NCBI RefSeq assembly: GCF_014334015.1
Contig: NZ_CP060488.1
Location: 5,414,501-5,478,500 of the forward strand
Reading direction: 5' to 3'
Source: Bacteroides sp. M10
GTDB lineage: Bacteria; Bacteroidota; Bacteroidia; Bacteroidales; Bacteroidaceae
DNA: 64,000 bases
Numbering within the stretch: the first letter of the stretch is position 1; every line of letters begins with the position of its first letter. Shown in pieces: positions 56,377 to 64,000 of this stretch. Both the position numbers and the translations under genes were made by a program. Under the pieces are notes generated by a model. That model was not told where the DNA came from, made no database searches, and saw only the letters and a program-made list of their open reading frames with translations.

Positions 56377-57504
56377 TTAACTTGTAAATTTTACATTAAA
56401 TAGGAAATCATACTCTTCTTTTAGTTTCTCCAATACAATTTCATCCGTATAGTTTGATAAAACTCGATTATAAGAATTATATGAAAACTGTTCTATCAAA
56501 TCATTATCTATAATGTACTTTATTTTATTTACGAAGCATTTCACATCTAATTTCTCAACAATAAGTGAATCATTTTCTATAACACTTCTATTAAATCCTT
56601 GTGAAGTCGTTATAGGAATCAATCCCCACGCCATAGCTTCAGTTAAAGCATTAGAATGGCCTTCTCGTGGCTCTTTTGACGGAAAAATATAAAAACTTTT
56701 ATCTACTAAATGTTTTTTCAATTCTTTATGATTACAAGCAGGAAGAATATTTATACGAGATTCTAAGTTACTTTCTTTAATTTTATTTTTAATATAATCT
56801 GTATAGAATTGACTTTCGCTATTTCCAATAATTTCTAAATAAACATTATTATACTCTTTCGCCAACAGAATAAAAGTATTAATAACAATATCGGTATTCT
56901 TCGTTTTAGATAATCGTCCAAAATACATCAAATTAATTTTATCTTTCGGCTTTTGAGGATACTGCTGAGGGTAAAAATCACCTTGAACATAATTAGGGTA
57001 ATAAAAGATTCTCTTATTGGTATCTATTTTCTTTATTAGAGAAAAATTTTCTTTCCCTTGAGAAAATATTTCGTCACTTCTCCTTATAGCTCTTTTAAAA
57101 AAGAATTTATATAGGAAATGCCCTTCTTCATAATATTTATTAGCACCTCCACCTCTCATTTCATAAATGACTTTATAATGAAGTACTTTAGCAATGGCGA
57201 TTAATAAATATTCAAAATATATCATTATACCATAAAAGCCAGCAATATGAACTATAGCTCCCTTTCTTTGTCCATTTATTAAAGTCTTTGCAAACAAAAA
57301 AATATTTGAGATTATTTTAAATAACAACTCAATAGAATTAATTAATGAATGATCATTAACCCTTATATATTTAGGGATTAGAACAATATCATAATTGAGT
57401 TTTTTCAATAGAGCAAGAGTTCTTCTATTACCTACTTCCCCGCCTCCGAATGGTATTTTACTCCAATCCCCAAAATTTGCAAAAAAATAAATACGATTTT
57501 TCAC
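56377..57504 (-). CDS. GT4-type glycosyltransferase
   Basis: A 375-residue GT-B enzyme. The N-terminal acceptor domain starts RIYFFANFGDWSKIPFGGGE with a GGG loop typical of GT4. The C-terminal donor domain has LMYFGRLSKTKNTDIVINTF and the E-rich motif SKEPREGHSNALTEAMAWGL (E-x7-E near residues 274-284). It is AT-rich, as is the rest of the operon toward the right end. Donor and linkage unknown. Confidence 0.85.
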   Translation of the reverse strand: MKNRIYFFANFGDWSKIPFGGGEVGNRRTLALLKKLNYDIVLIPKYIRVNDHSLINSIELLFKIISNIFLFAKTLINGQRKGAIVHIAGFYGIMIYFEYLLIAIAKVLHYKVIYEMRGGGANKYYEEGHFLYKFFFKRAIRRSDEIFSQGKENFSLIKKIDTNKRIFYYPNYVQGDFYPQQYPQKPKDKINLMYFGRLSKTKNTDIVINTFILLAKEYNNVYLEIIGNSESQFYTDYIKNKIKESNLESRINILPACNHKELKKHLVDKSFYIFPSKEPREGHSNALTEAMAWGLIPITTSQGFNRSVIENDSLIVEKLDVKCFVNKIKYIIDNDLIEQFSYNSYNRVLSNYTDEIVLEKLKEEYDFLFNVKFTS

Positions 57505-57515
57505 TTAGTACTACA

Positions 57516-58061
57516 CTATTTATACTTAATAATTTTAGCAGGAACCCCACCCACAATACAATTATCAGGAATGTCATCAATCACCACAGCTCCTGCAGCA
57601 ATAGTTACATTACTACCAATTCTAACCGGACCAAGTATTGTCGCACCAGTTCCTACATAACAATTATCTCCCATAATAATTGTACCTTTTTCACCTGGCC
57701 TTTTTTTACCAAATAAAACTAGAGGCAATAAAGTACAATTATCTCCTCCCCTAACCATTATATCAACACGCCTAAATCCAGGATGCATTATTTGTAATCC
57801 TGCTCCCAAAGTATTTGGGAATATGCAGATATTCGTTTTTACTACATACCTTCTATACATGATAAAATAATAGCTATATTGCAAAAAATTATACCAATGT
57901 CTATTATTTAAATAATATTCGTAATAGCGTAGTAATCTTAGATATCGATGAATTATATAATTCTCACTATATGTTATTTTTTGTAGAAACGGATAACATA
58001 AAGGATTACGTTTTTTATCTTCTTTAAGATAACGTTTAAGTTCTAACCTACTCTGTATCAT
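57516..58061 (-). CDS. Serine-acetyltransferase-like hexapeptide acyltransferase
   Basis: A 181-residue protein: an N-terminal helical part (IQSRLELKRYLKEDKKR) typical of capsule-linked CysE relatives, then a left-handed beta-helix of hexapeptide repeats (IIMGDNCYVGTGATILGPVR, IGSNVTIAAGAVVIDDIPDN) ending VGGVPAKII. It probably O- or N-acetylates a sugar of the glycan. I use the ATG at 58061; the frame is open to 58121, but the chosen start matches the family. It overlaps the glycosyltransferase gene upstream by 14 bases. Confidence 0.85.
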   Translation of the reverse strand: MIQSRLELKRYLKEDKKRNPLCYPFLQKITYSENYIIHRYLRLLRYYEYYLNNRHWYNFLQYSYYFIMYRRYVVKTNICIFPNTLGAGLQIMHPGFRRVDIMVRGGDNCTLLPLVLFGKKRPGEKGTIIMGDNCYVGTGATILGPVRIGSNVTIAAGAVVIDDIPDNCIVGGVPAKIIKYK

Positions 58062-59145
58062 TGTGACTAAATGCATTAAAATAACCTTCTGCACAATGAC
58101 GCATGGAGAAATTATTCTCAAAATATTCTTCTAAATGAATTCTGTTAAAATACTTTTCATCATCAAATGCTCTTTTCAAAGTATAATAAAAGTCATCTGC
58201 ATCAAAACTTTTAGAAACATATCCATTAGATTCACTATTGATTACATCAGGTATTCCACCTGCTGGTGTACATATTGGTATAACGCCACAAGAGATCGCT
58301 TCCAATAATGAAATTGGGAGTCCTTCAAATAAAGATGATAACACAAAAAAATCAGCCTGTAACAGATAATCACCAACATTATTTTTTGCACCTAGCCAAT
58401 ATATTCCTTTTTGCGCATTATTGAGAATATGTATATTTTCTTCCGAATCATACGCTGTACCAATTAATATCAAAATACCATGATTTCCCTCATTTAAGAA
58501 ACGGTTGAATGTATCTACTAACAACTTTTGATTCTTTGCCTTAGCACACCGAGCTACATGTACGAAGATCTTATCATCATCATGTATCCTTAGCTCATTC
58601 AACTCAATAGTCACTTTATCATAATCAGTTGTTTGCTGGAGTCTTGATCGCCCATTCACTATGTTTATAGCGTTATCCATATTGTATAGTTTCTTATATG
58701 AATCAAGACACAACTGCGAGATAGTCACCGGCTGCACTTTCTTTTTATAAAACCATTTATATATGAATTTTAGATTTTTATTGATTAAACATCTCTCAGC
58801 AAGATTATGTATAGTATGAAAATATCTTATACCAGGCAATAATATTGCGGGTAAAAATAATGTAATCAGATTTGCATGAGAATGTACTATATCAGGCTTT
58901 TCTTCTTTTATAATTTTCAAGATACGCCAGATTGATTTTACCCCTAATCCACTCTTACACTTTAGATTTATATATTTTATTCTAGCACTAATCTCATTCT
59001 TATAATATGAGTTTTCCAAAATTGAGTCATCATCTGTAGTACATAAGACTAATTCATTATTTCTAGATAATTCATTAGATAGGTCTATTACTAACCTTTC
59101 AGCTCCAGCAGCTGCAGTAGAATAATGTAGTTCCAATATTTTCAT
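58048..59145 (-). CDS. GT4-type glycosyltransferase
   Basis: A 365-residue GT-B enzyme. It opens ILELHYSTAAAGAERLVIDL (GAER nucleotide-sugar/acceptor loop), has HSHANLITLFLPA, and the donor motif LSSLFEGLPISLLEAISCGV (E-x7-E, EGLPISLLE), with VARCAKAKNQKLLVDTF. It lies 94 bases after WbsX. Specificity is unknown. Confidence 0.88.
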   Translation of the reverse strand: MKILELHYSTAAAGAERLVIDLSNELSRNNELVLCTTDDDSILENSYYKNEISARIKYINLKCKSGLGVKSIWRILKIIKEEKPDIVHSHANLITLFLPAILLPGIRYFHTIHNLAERCLINKNLKFIYKWFYKKKVQPVTISQLCLDSYKKLYNMDNAINIVNGRSRLQQTTDYDKVTIELNELRIHDDDKIFVHVARCAKAKNQKLLVDTFNRFLNEGNHGILILIGTAYDSEENIHILNNAQKGIYWLGAKNNVGDYLLQADFFVLSSLFEGLPISLLEAISCGVIPICTPAGGIPDVINSESNGYVSKSFDADDFYYTLKRAFDDEKYFNRIHLEEYFENNFSMRHCAEGYFNAFSHNDTE

Positions 59146-59239
59146 ATTATTATATCACAAGTTATCAATAGATTAAACAAAAGGAAGTTATGCGTCAATA
59201 ACATCGTTATTCTATTAAATTCCGTTTGTACAAAAAGTA

Positions 59240-60343
59240 TCACACTCCAATAGACTCTTTTAAAGCATCCAAATACCCATGTCCAAACTTCAAATCTGGT
59301 TCTACATAATTTCCCTCTGCCCATTCATTCCAAGATCTCAAAAATAGAATTTTATGTTCGTCCTGTTTCTTTGAAATTATCTCTAATGCTGTTTTTATAT
59401 GTTTTTCAAAAAGAGCAGGAGTAGAATCAGTATAAATTACTGCACGACGCCCTCCTCGTGGTGATCTATCCCAATTAGGAATGATTGATGGATATACATC
59501 TTCCCGATAATCATAAGATGTATAAAAATTAGAAATAATATCACTATATTTATATTTATCAAGAGGGGTATAATTAGGAAAAACTTGACGTAACTTATGC
59601 TGAAGTAACTTACTCCAACGTCCCTTACATTGTTCCTCCGCATGCCACAAATTTGAAGGAGCTAATGCGTCAAAACCTAAATCAAAGATCTTTTGATACC
59701 TATTAACAGCTGCATTTTGGAGCCCGACAAAATGTATTCCTGACAGTCCATTTTTTTTTGCTAAATTCTGCCATATATTAATAAAGTGTTTTGCATCAGG
59801 CAAAGCTTCGGGATCGTATATCAAAAACATAGGTTTTCCATCCACAGCGATATATCTTTTATCCTTAAACGCAGGTAATACATTATCAAAATGCTGTACA
59901 ATATCCTCATCACCAGGATATTCTTGTATCATCAAATCTAAATTCTTATGTTTTTGGGCATCACTATTCCACGTCCTACGCGTCCAACTATGATTAGCCC
60001 ATCCCAAACAAAATGGGAAATCAGGTTTTCCTGACGATAAAACTTCATTAAAAGGACGTTCAAGTATCTGTTTACCATTACCAAACCAATAATGCCAATA
60101 CATAAATCCCTCTATCCCTGCCTCACGTGCCATATCCGCTTGCGCTTCTCTAACCTCAGGCATCCTTAAATCATAGTAGCCTAAATCCGCAGGAACTCGT
60201 GGCTGATAATGTCCTTTAAACAAGGGTTTAGCTTTTCCTACATTTGTCCACTCCGTAAAACCCTTTCCCCACCATTCGTCATTTTCCTTAATTGGATGAA
60301 ATTGAGGGAGGTAAAATGCAATAACTCTTGCTTTTGTAATCAT
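59240..60343 (-). CDS. WbsX-family (GH99-like) polysaccharide protein
   Basis: A 367-residue WbsX protein: AFYLPQFHPIKENDEWWGKG, FTEWTNVGKAKPLFKGHYQP and WHYWFGNGKQILERPF are hallmarks of the family (Glyco_tran_WbsX, GH99-like). Members occur only in O-antigen and capsule loci; whether they transfer or cleave sugars is unsettled. The C-terminus LRSWNEWAEGNYVEPDLKFG is also diagnostic. It sits between the polymerase and a GT4 gene. Confidence 0.92.
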   Translation of the reverse strand: MITKARVIAFYLPQFHPIKENDEWWGKGFTEWTNVGKAKPLFKGHYQPRVPADLGYYDLRMPEVREAQADMAREAGIEGFMYWHYWFGNGKQILERPFNEVLSSGKPDFPFCLGWANHSWTRRTWNSDAQKHKNLDLMIQEYPGDEDIVQHFDNVLPAFKDKRYIAVDGKPMFLIYDPEALPDAKHFINIWQNLAKKNGLSGIHFVGLQNAAVNRYQKIFDLGFDALAPSNLWHAEEQCKGRWSKLLQHKLRQVFPNYTPLDKYKYSDIISNFYTSYDYREDVYPSIIPNWDRSPRGGRRAVIYTDSTPALFEKHIKTALEIISKKQDEHKILFLRSWNEWAEGNYVEPDLKFGHGYLDALKESIGV

Positions 60344-60424
60344 ATCTTATATATTAACACTTAATAAATTTCAGTAAAATAATAATATATACATATTTCT
60401 GATAAACTAAATAGCTTACTCAAA

Positions 60425-61723
60425 TCAATGTTCTCTGCCTATAAATATTTTCGACTCCATTAATAATAGCGTATAGAAAATAATAAAATATTTCATATAA
60501 CCATATTCTCCTGTAATAGCCGAATAAGCAATGTAATAAACAGCTAATGTAATCACAAACAATGTTACATTAACATTCTTGTTCATTCTATATACACCCC
60601 TAAATAACCAAACAAATGTAATGACCCACACACACAAGCCTACTATACCACTATTACAAAGTACAACGAAAATAAGAGACTCGAAAGCTAATAAAACAGG
60701 GTGAAGATCATGAATAGACATGTAATAACCACACCATTCATATCCCTTTCCAAAAATTAAACAATCCTGTATTTCCCTGAAGCAACCATTCAGTTGCTCC
60801 ATACGCATATCAATAGAAGAACCTTCCACATTCGTTTGGCGACTATCTTTAATAAAAATTGAATCTATCGTTGCTGATAATTCTGGTATATTTTCAATAA
60901 TAATATAACCAATAAATCCTATAACAGCGACATATATCATCGGTTTAATTCGACGTAACATTAATAGATAAAAGAAAACAGTCAGAAACATGGCACCTAT
61001 CGGAGTACGAATGCCACAAAGAAAAATACAAACAACAATAAAAAACATCAATAAATATACAAATAATGGTTTTATTTTATCTTTCAAAGAATAAAGGTAT
61101 ACCATTGCTAAGCCTAAAAATAGACCGAAAATCATAGGGTGAGTGAACACCGATGATATTTTGATAATAAGCCGAGCCATTTGCTCACCAAATTGAGCCT
61201 CACGCAATTCTGCATTATTAATCTGTGCCATAAAATAGACATAAGGATTTAATCCATTCAAGGTCAACAAGAAAATTCCATATATAACGATGACAATAAT
61301 TACAATAATCATACAGTTTCTACTATATCTAATGATTTTAGGATCATATCTAGACACATTCCACATAACTATTGGTAATACTAAATTAGTCATCATATTT
61401 GCACGCCATGAATTCAATGCAATATCTGTTGGAACAAACTCCTGAAAAGGCATCATAATAAGCATCATAACATAGAAAAAAATAAATGGATAGAATGGAC
61501 GCAAATCCAACCTAACTTTACCGTGATGTTTATAATAATCTATGACAAAAGCAATAAGAAGTAAAATATTCGCAAAATTCCAGCTCAGAGAAATCCCTAA
61601 AAAATTTATATTAAAATATGGAACCAAAAAAAAGTAAGCGAGATACAAAACCAGACCTATTCGCAACTTTACGAAAAAAGCCACAAGAATGATAATGGTT
61701 AACCAAGATTGAATAAATGCCAT
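60425..61723 (-). CDS. Wzy-like O-antigen/capsule polymerase
   Basis: A 432-residue polytopic protein with about 11-12 hydrophobic helices and one large periplasmic loop near residues 275-330 (ENIPELSATIDSIFIKDSRQ and GYEWCGYYMSI). The arrangement fits O-antigen ligase/Wzy polymerases, which join repeat units on the periplasmic side. There are no short diagnostic motifs, so the assignment rests on topology and context. It lies 28 bases after the pyruvyl transferase gene. Confidence 0.8.
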   Translation of the reverse strand: MAFIQSWLTIIILVAFFVKLRIGLVLYLAYFFLVPYFNINFLGISLSWNFANILLLIAFVIDYYKHHGKVRLDLRPFYPFIFFYVMMLIMMPFQEFVPTDIALNSWRANMMTNLVLPIVMWNVSRYDPKIIRYSRNCMIIVIIVIVIYGIFLLTLNGLNPYVYFMAQINNAELREAQFGEQMARLIIKISSVFTHPMIFGLFLGLAMVYLYSLKDKIKPLFVYLLMFFIVVCIFLCGIRTPIGAMFLTVFFYLLMLRRIKPMIYVAVIGFIGYIIIENIPELSATIDSIFIKDSRQTNVEGSSIDMRMEQLNGCFREIQDCLIFGKGYEWCGYYMSIHDLHPVLLAFESLIFVVLCNSGIVGLCVWVITFVWLFRGVYRMNKNVNVTLFVITLAVYYIAYSAITGEYGYMKYFIIFYTLLLMESKIFIGREH

Positions 61724-61751
61724 AGAGCGGATATTGTAATATAGGCTAAAA

Positions 61752-62888
61752 TTAGTCCAAGCTTTTATATTTTGTAACTATTCTCTCTACTATAGCATCT
61801 GCTTCCTTTTCACCGATATCATTTATCATGGCTGTACTATCATAAATGCCATTTGCTTCAAATGCTCCTTGAAATTTATAACTATATGCTAACCCAAACA
61901 ATGGTACTCCTGTATACATAGCTGCAAAATTAGCATGCATACGTGTACCAATAAAAAACTTCATTTGAGATATAATAAACTTTATTTGGGGCGAAATCAA
62001 ATCTTGATCAATAAGTATAATATTGCTCTTATCATGCAATTTAGAATAGACATCACGTGCAGCTTCCAAATCGTCATTTGCAACTTCTACTTTCTGATAA
62101 TTATATGAATGAGGTATTAAATAAATCGCAATATTCTTCTGTTGGAAATAAACAATAAGTTTATTTATGAGATATGGATACGTAGAGAATTGCCCTGAAA
62201 GAGTTCTAAATTTATTGCTATAAGCCAATCCGCTTATATTAATACCTATTGCATTAGCCTTAATTTCAATGTTAAAAGGTTCCGGTTTCATATAGTATGA
62301 CAAATCCCTCGTTTGTTCATACTTCAATCCCATTGCCTCCAAATCAGAAGCATATTTATCATCACGAACAAAAATTTGACTAGCGTAACAAAGTATACGG
62401 TCAGCTATAACTTTATTCTTGCTCTCTCTAAATGGTCCTAATGTTTGAGGAAGAATAATAACAGGAATATTAAATTTCATTGCTAAATTGATATCAGGCA
62501 ACCGATTGAGAAAAGAGGTAGTATTATAAATATCTGAAAAGCCATCTCCTCCATTAATTGCAGCAACGTACTCGACTTGCTTTATCATTCGTCCTAAATT
62601 AGTAAAAGGTAAACAAACATGCAAATATTTAAACAACAAAGCTTCTACAAAAAAAACATTAACCGTTAAACATTCCCATTTCACACCTGCTATATCAATC
62701 TTTTGAATATTAGTTCCCCTATTTTTTGATTTAAAAAGATTTTTCACAAAACGAAAATTTAGAATTTTCGTCTCCTTTGATAACAATTCTCTCTCATTCA
62801 GAAAAGAAAGTGAGCCATAGCTTAAAGCTGCTGTTCCTCTATTATTATCTCTAAAATTAAGTCCTGAAATGATAATATATGGTTTCAT
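61752..62888 (-). CDS. Polysaccharide pyruvyl transferase family protein
   Basis: A 378-residue CsaB/EpsI-like enzyme that adds ketal pyruvate from PEP to a sugar. It shows YIIISGLNFRDNNRGTAALS at the N-terminus, VIILPQTLGPF with the preceding FNIPVIILP, DDKYASDLEAMGL, and a C-terminal FFIGTRMHANFAAMYTGVPL with His. The ATG at 62888 is 7 bases after the upstream stop; ATG 62918 would overlap it. The pairing with an FrhB-like protein is common in these loci. Confidence 0.9.
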   Translation of the reverse strand: MKPYIIISGLNFRDNNRGTAALSYGSLSFLNERELLSKETKILNFRFVKNLFKSKNRGTNIQKIDIAGVKWECLTVNVFFVEALLFKYLHVCLPFTNLGRMIKQVEYVAAINGGDGFSDIYNTTSFLNRLPDINLAMKFNIPVIILPQTLGPFRESKNKVIADRILCYASQIFVRDDKYASDLEAMGLKYEQTRDLSYYMKPEPFNIEIKANAIGINISGLAYSNKFRTLSGQFSTYPYLINKLIVYFQQKNIAIYLIPHSYNYQKVEVANDDLEAARDVYSKLHDKSNIILIDQDLISPQIKFIISQMKFFIGTRMHANFAAMYTGVPLFGLAYSYKFQGAFEANGIYDSTAMINDIGEKEADAIVERIVTKYKSLD

Positions 62889-62895
62889 TGTATTT

Positions 62896-63864
62896 TTATT
62901 TAACAATTTTATAAACAATTCGAATTATAAGCATATGAAATCTAAGCATGAATGGAGATAATGTCATGATTTTCTTATATAATATATTATTCCCCATTTT
63001 TGATAATATATTATTAAACTTTTTTTCTAGCGATGCTTTATCTTTGGCCATTATAGTATGTCCTTGAGCTTCTATATAGTCTTCCACAGAAGAATCTATT
63101 AGCCGCAATAACGACTTATTTTTCATTTCTTCAATAAAAGCTAATCCCTTCTCTGTATTGATTAAAAACATTGTATGACCTATTTTGTCACTAATTTTAT
63201 ATTTTCCCAACCAAGGATCTGCTAATGATACATCCGCCTTATAGCTAATATCTTCTTTGCACATGAGGCAACGTTTGGGACGGAATAATTTTGACTGATG
63301 CATTAATCTCCAAGGATTAGTATAATTATTTTTATATATTTTTTTACCATCAAACAATTCTATTTGTATCCCACTTGGCCACCCATTTCCCCTATATTGC
63401 ATATTAATCACCTGACTTTTATCAATACCCATATACCGATAACAAAGCCATGTTCCCTCAAGAGTAGTTTGTCCTGAACAACAGAATGATATAATAAAAT
63501 TATTAATATTATTCCTATCCAACACGGACCGTATTCCTTGAACTTGACAAGGCATACAAGTCACTATAATACCATTTTTAATACTCGATATATTCTCCTT
63601 TAAAAAAGAGAATATATCGATATCTTGATAAACACTACCACAGATATTTATTTCATTAAAGTCATATATCAATTTTGGAATATAGCCGCACTTTTCTTTA
63701 TCATAAACAAAAGTCATAGAGGTATCATATTCAGACGTTGAAAGGAGATATTTAATGATAGATGTTCCTATACCGCCCGAAGATGCTTTATAACGAATCA
63801 GGTCATCTGTTGAATATCCGATATAATAAGCTAATGCTTTATTTATATTAGAATTTTCTTTCAT
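62896..63864 (-). CDS. Coenzyme F420 hydrogenase/dehydrogenase beta-subunit-like protein
   Basis: A 322-residue FrhB-family protein. Family stretches are RYKASSGGIGTSIIKYL, IICGSVYQ-like NICGSVYQDI, VTCMPCQVQGIRSVLD, FCCSGQTTLEGTW, YRGNGWPSGIQIEL and CLMCKEDISYKADVSLADPW with the Cys and Asp pattern. It lacks an N-terminal ferredoxin domain. In capsule loci such proteins adjoin pyruvyl transferases; the role is unknown and F420 itself is not expected in Bacteroides. It overlaps the flippase-like gene upstream by 17 bases. Confidence 0.85.
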   Translation of the reverse strand: MKENSNINKALAYYIGYSTDDLIRYKASSGGIGTSIIKYLLSTSEYDTSMTFVYDKEKCGYIPKLIYDFNEINICGSVYQDIDIFSFLKENISSIKNGIIVTCMPCQVQGIRSVLDRNNINNFIISFCCSGQTTLEGTWLCYRYMGIDKSQVINMQYRGNGWPSGIQIELFDGKKIYKNNYTNPWRLMHQSKLFRPKRCLMCKEDISYKADVSLADPWLGKYKISDKIGHTMFLINTEKGLAFIEEMKNKSLLRLIDSSVEDYIEAQGHTIMAKDKASLEKKFNNILSKMGNNILYKKIMTLSPFMLRFHMLIIRIVYKIVK

Positions 63865-64000
63865 ATCTCTTATTAAATTTATTCTTGATATATGTTATAA
63901 AAAACGTGCGTTCATCCTTAGACATTCCACTAAAAAATATAAAGATACATGTAGCTACCAATGACACTAAGGAAAGTATTATAAAACGTTCTAATCCTTG
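63848..64000 (-). CDS. C-terminus of a Wzx-like polysaccharide flippase (cut by window)
   Basis: Fifty residues in frame to the right edge, ending with a TAA at 63848-63850. They show a hydrophobic helix (FIILSLVSLVATCIFIFF) followed by SGMSKDERTFFITYIKNKFN. This helix-then-basic-tail ending is typical of Bacteroides Wzx O-antigen translocases. The gene overlaps the next by 17 bases. The assignment is an inference from a short tail and context. Confidence 0.6.
   Translation of the reverse strand, partial: QGLERFIILSLVSLVATCIFIFFSGMSKDERTFFITYIKNKFNKRYERKF

Overview
The window looks like a chromosomal segment from a gut Bacteroides. The signs are the Bacteroidota-type promoters (TTTG about 19 bases before TAnnTTTG), an UpxY-type capsule antiterminator, DUF3078 and DUF4293 proteins, the bamD-rpoZ pair, and Wza/Wzc capsule export genes with tyrosine-rich tails. 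The sequence alone does not fix the species; gene content fits the B. thetaiotaomicron/ovatus group. I see no transposase, phage gene, CRISPR array, tRNA or rRNA.

Region 1 (1-6.9 kb, minus strand) is the promoter-proximal part of a capsule/exopolysaccharide operon: upxY, a membrane-bound nucleotide-sugar 4,6-dehydratase, wza, wzc and a UDP-glucose dehydrogenase cut by the window start. Region 2 (7.1-33.7 kb) is housekeeping: DUF3078 protein, pyrG, yidC, a MATE exporter, an S9 peptidase, a flavin-reductase-like protein, an MBL hydrolase, padR-pspC, a GNAT, a POT peptide transporter, ybaK, uvrA, a LysM/binding-protein fusion, an outer-membrane barrel, bamD-rpoZ-DUF4293, an ACT protein with a phenylacetate-CoA ligase, and uvrB. 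Many gene ends carry clear hairpin terminators.

Region 3 (33.7-38.4 kb) is more accessory. Two near-identical 88-bp cassettes (promoter, about 63-nt RNA, terminator) flank an SGNH hydrolase and a 0.9-kb non-coding stretch. A SanA-like protein, an uncharacterised HExxH protein, a free-standing AlaX-like editing protein and an Hsp20 follow. The Hsp20 gene has an apparent sigma-54 promoter with an upstream dyad. Region 4 (38.4-45.5 kb) is a five-gene efflux operon (TolC, HlyD, tandem ABC ATPase, two ABC-2 permeases) with a divergent AraC-type regulator.

Region 5 (45.5-64 kb, minus strand) holds a GDP-mannose pyrophosphorylase gene and the promoter-distal part of a second polysaccharide operon whose start lies beyond the window. 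In transcription order it has a flippase-like C-terminus, an F420-hydrogenase-beta-like protein, a polysaccharide pyruvyl transferase, a Wzy-like polymerase, WbsX, two GT4 enzymes with an acyltransferase between them, an epimerase, ugd, a WecG-type glycosyltransferase, gmd, a WcaJ-like initiating transferase, wza and wzc. From about 56 kb rightward the sequence is visibly richer in A+T, as is usual for exchangeable glycan-assembly cassettes. The two wza-wzc pairs are close paralogues placed at opposite ends of their operons.
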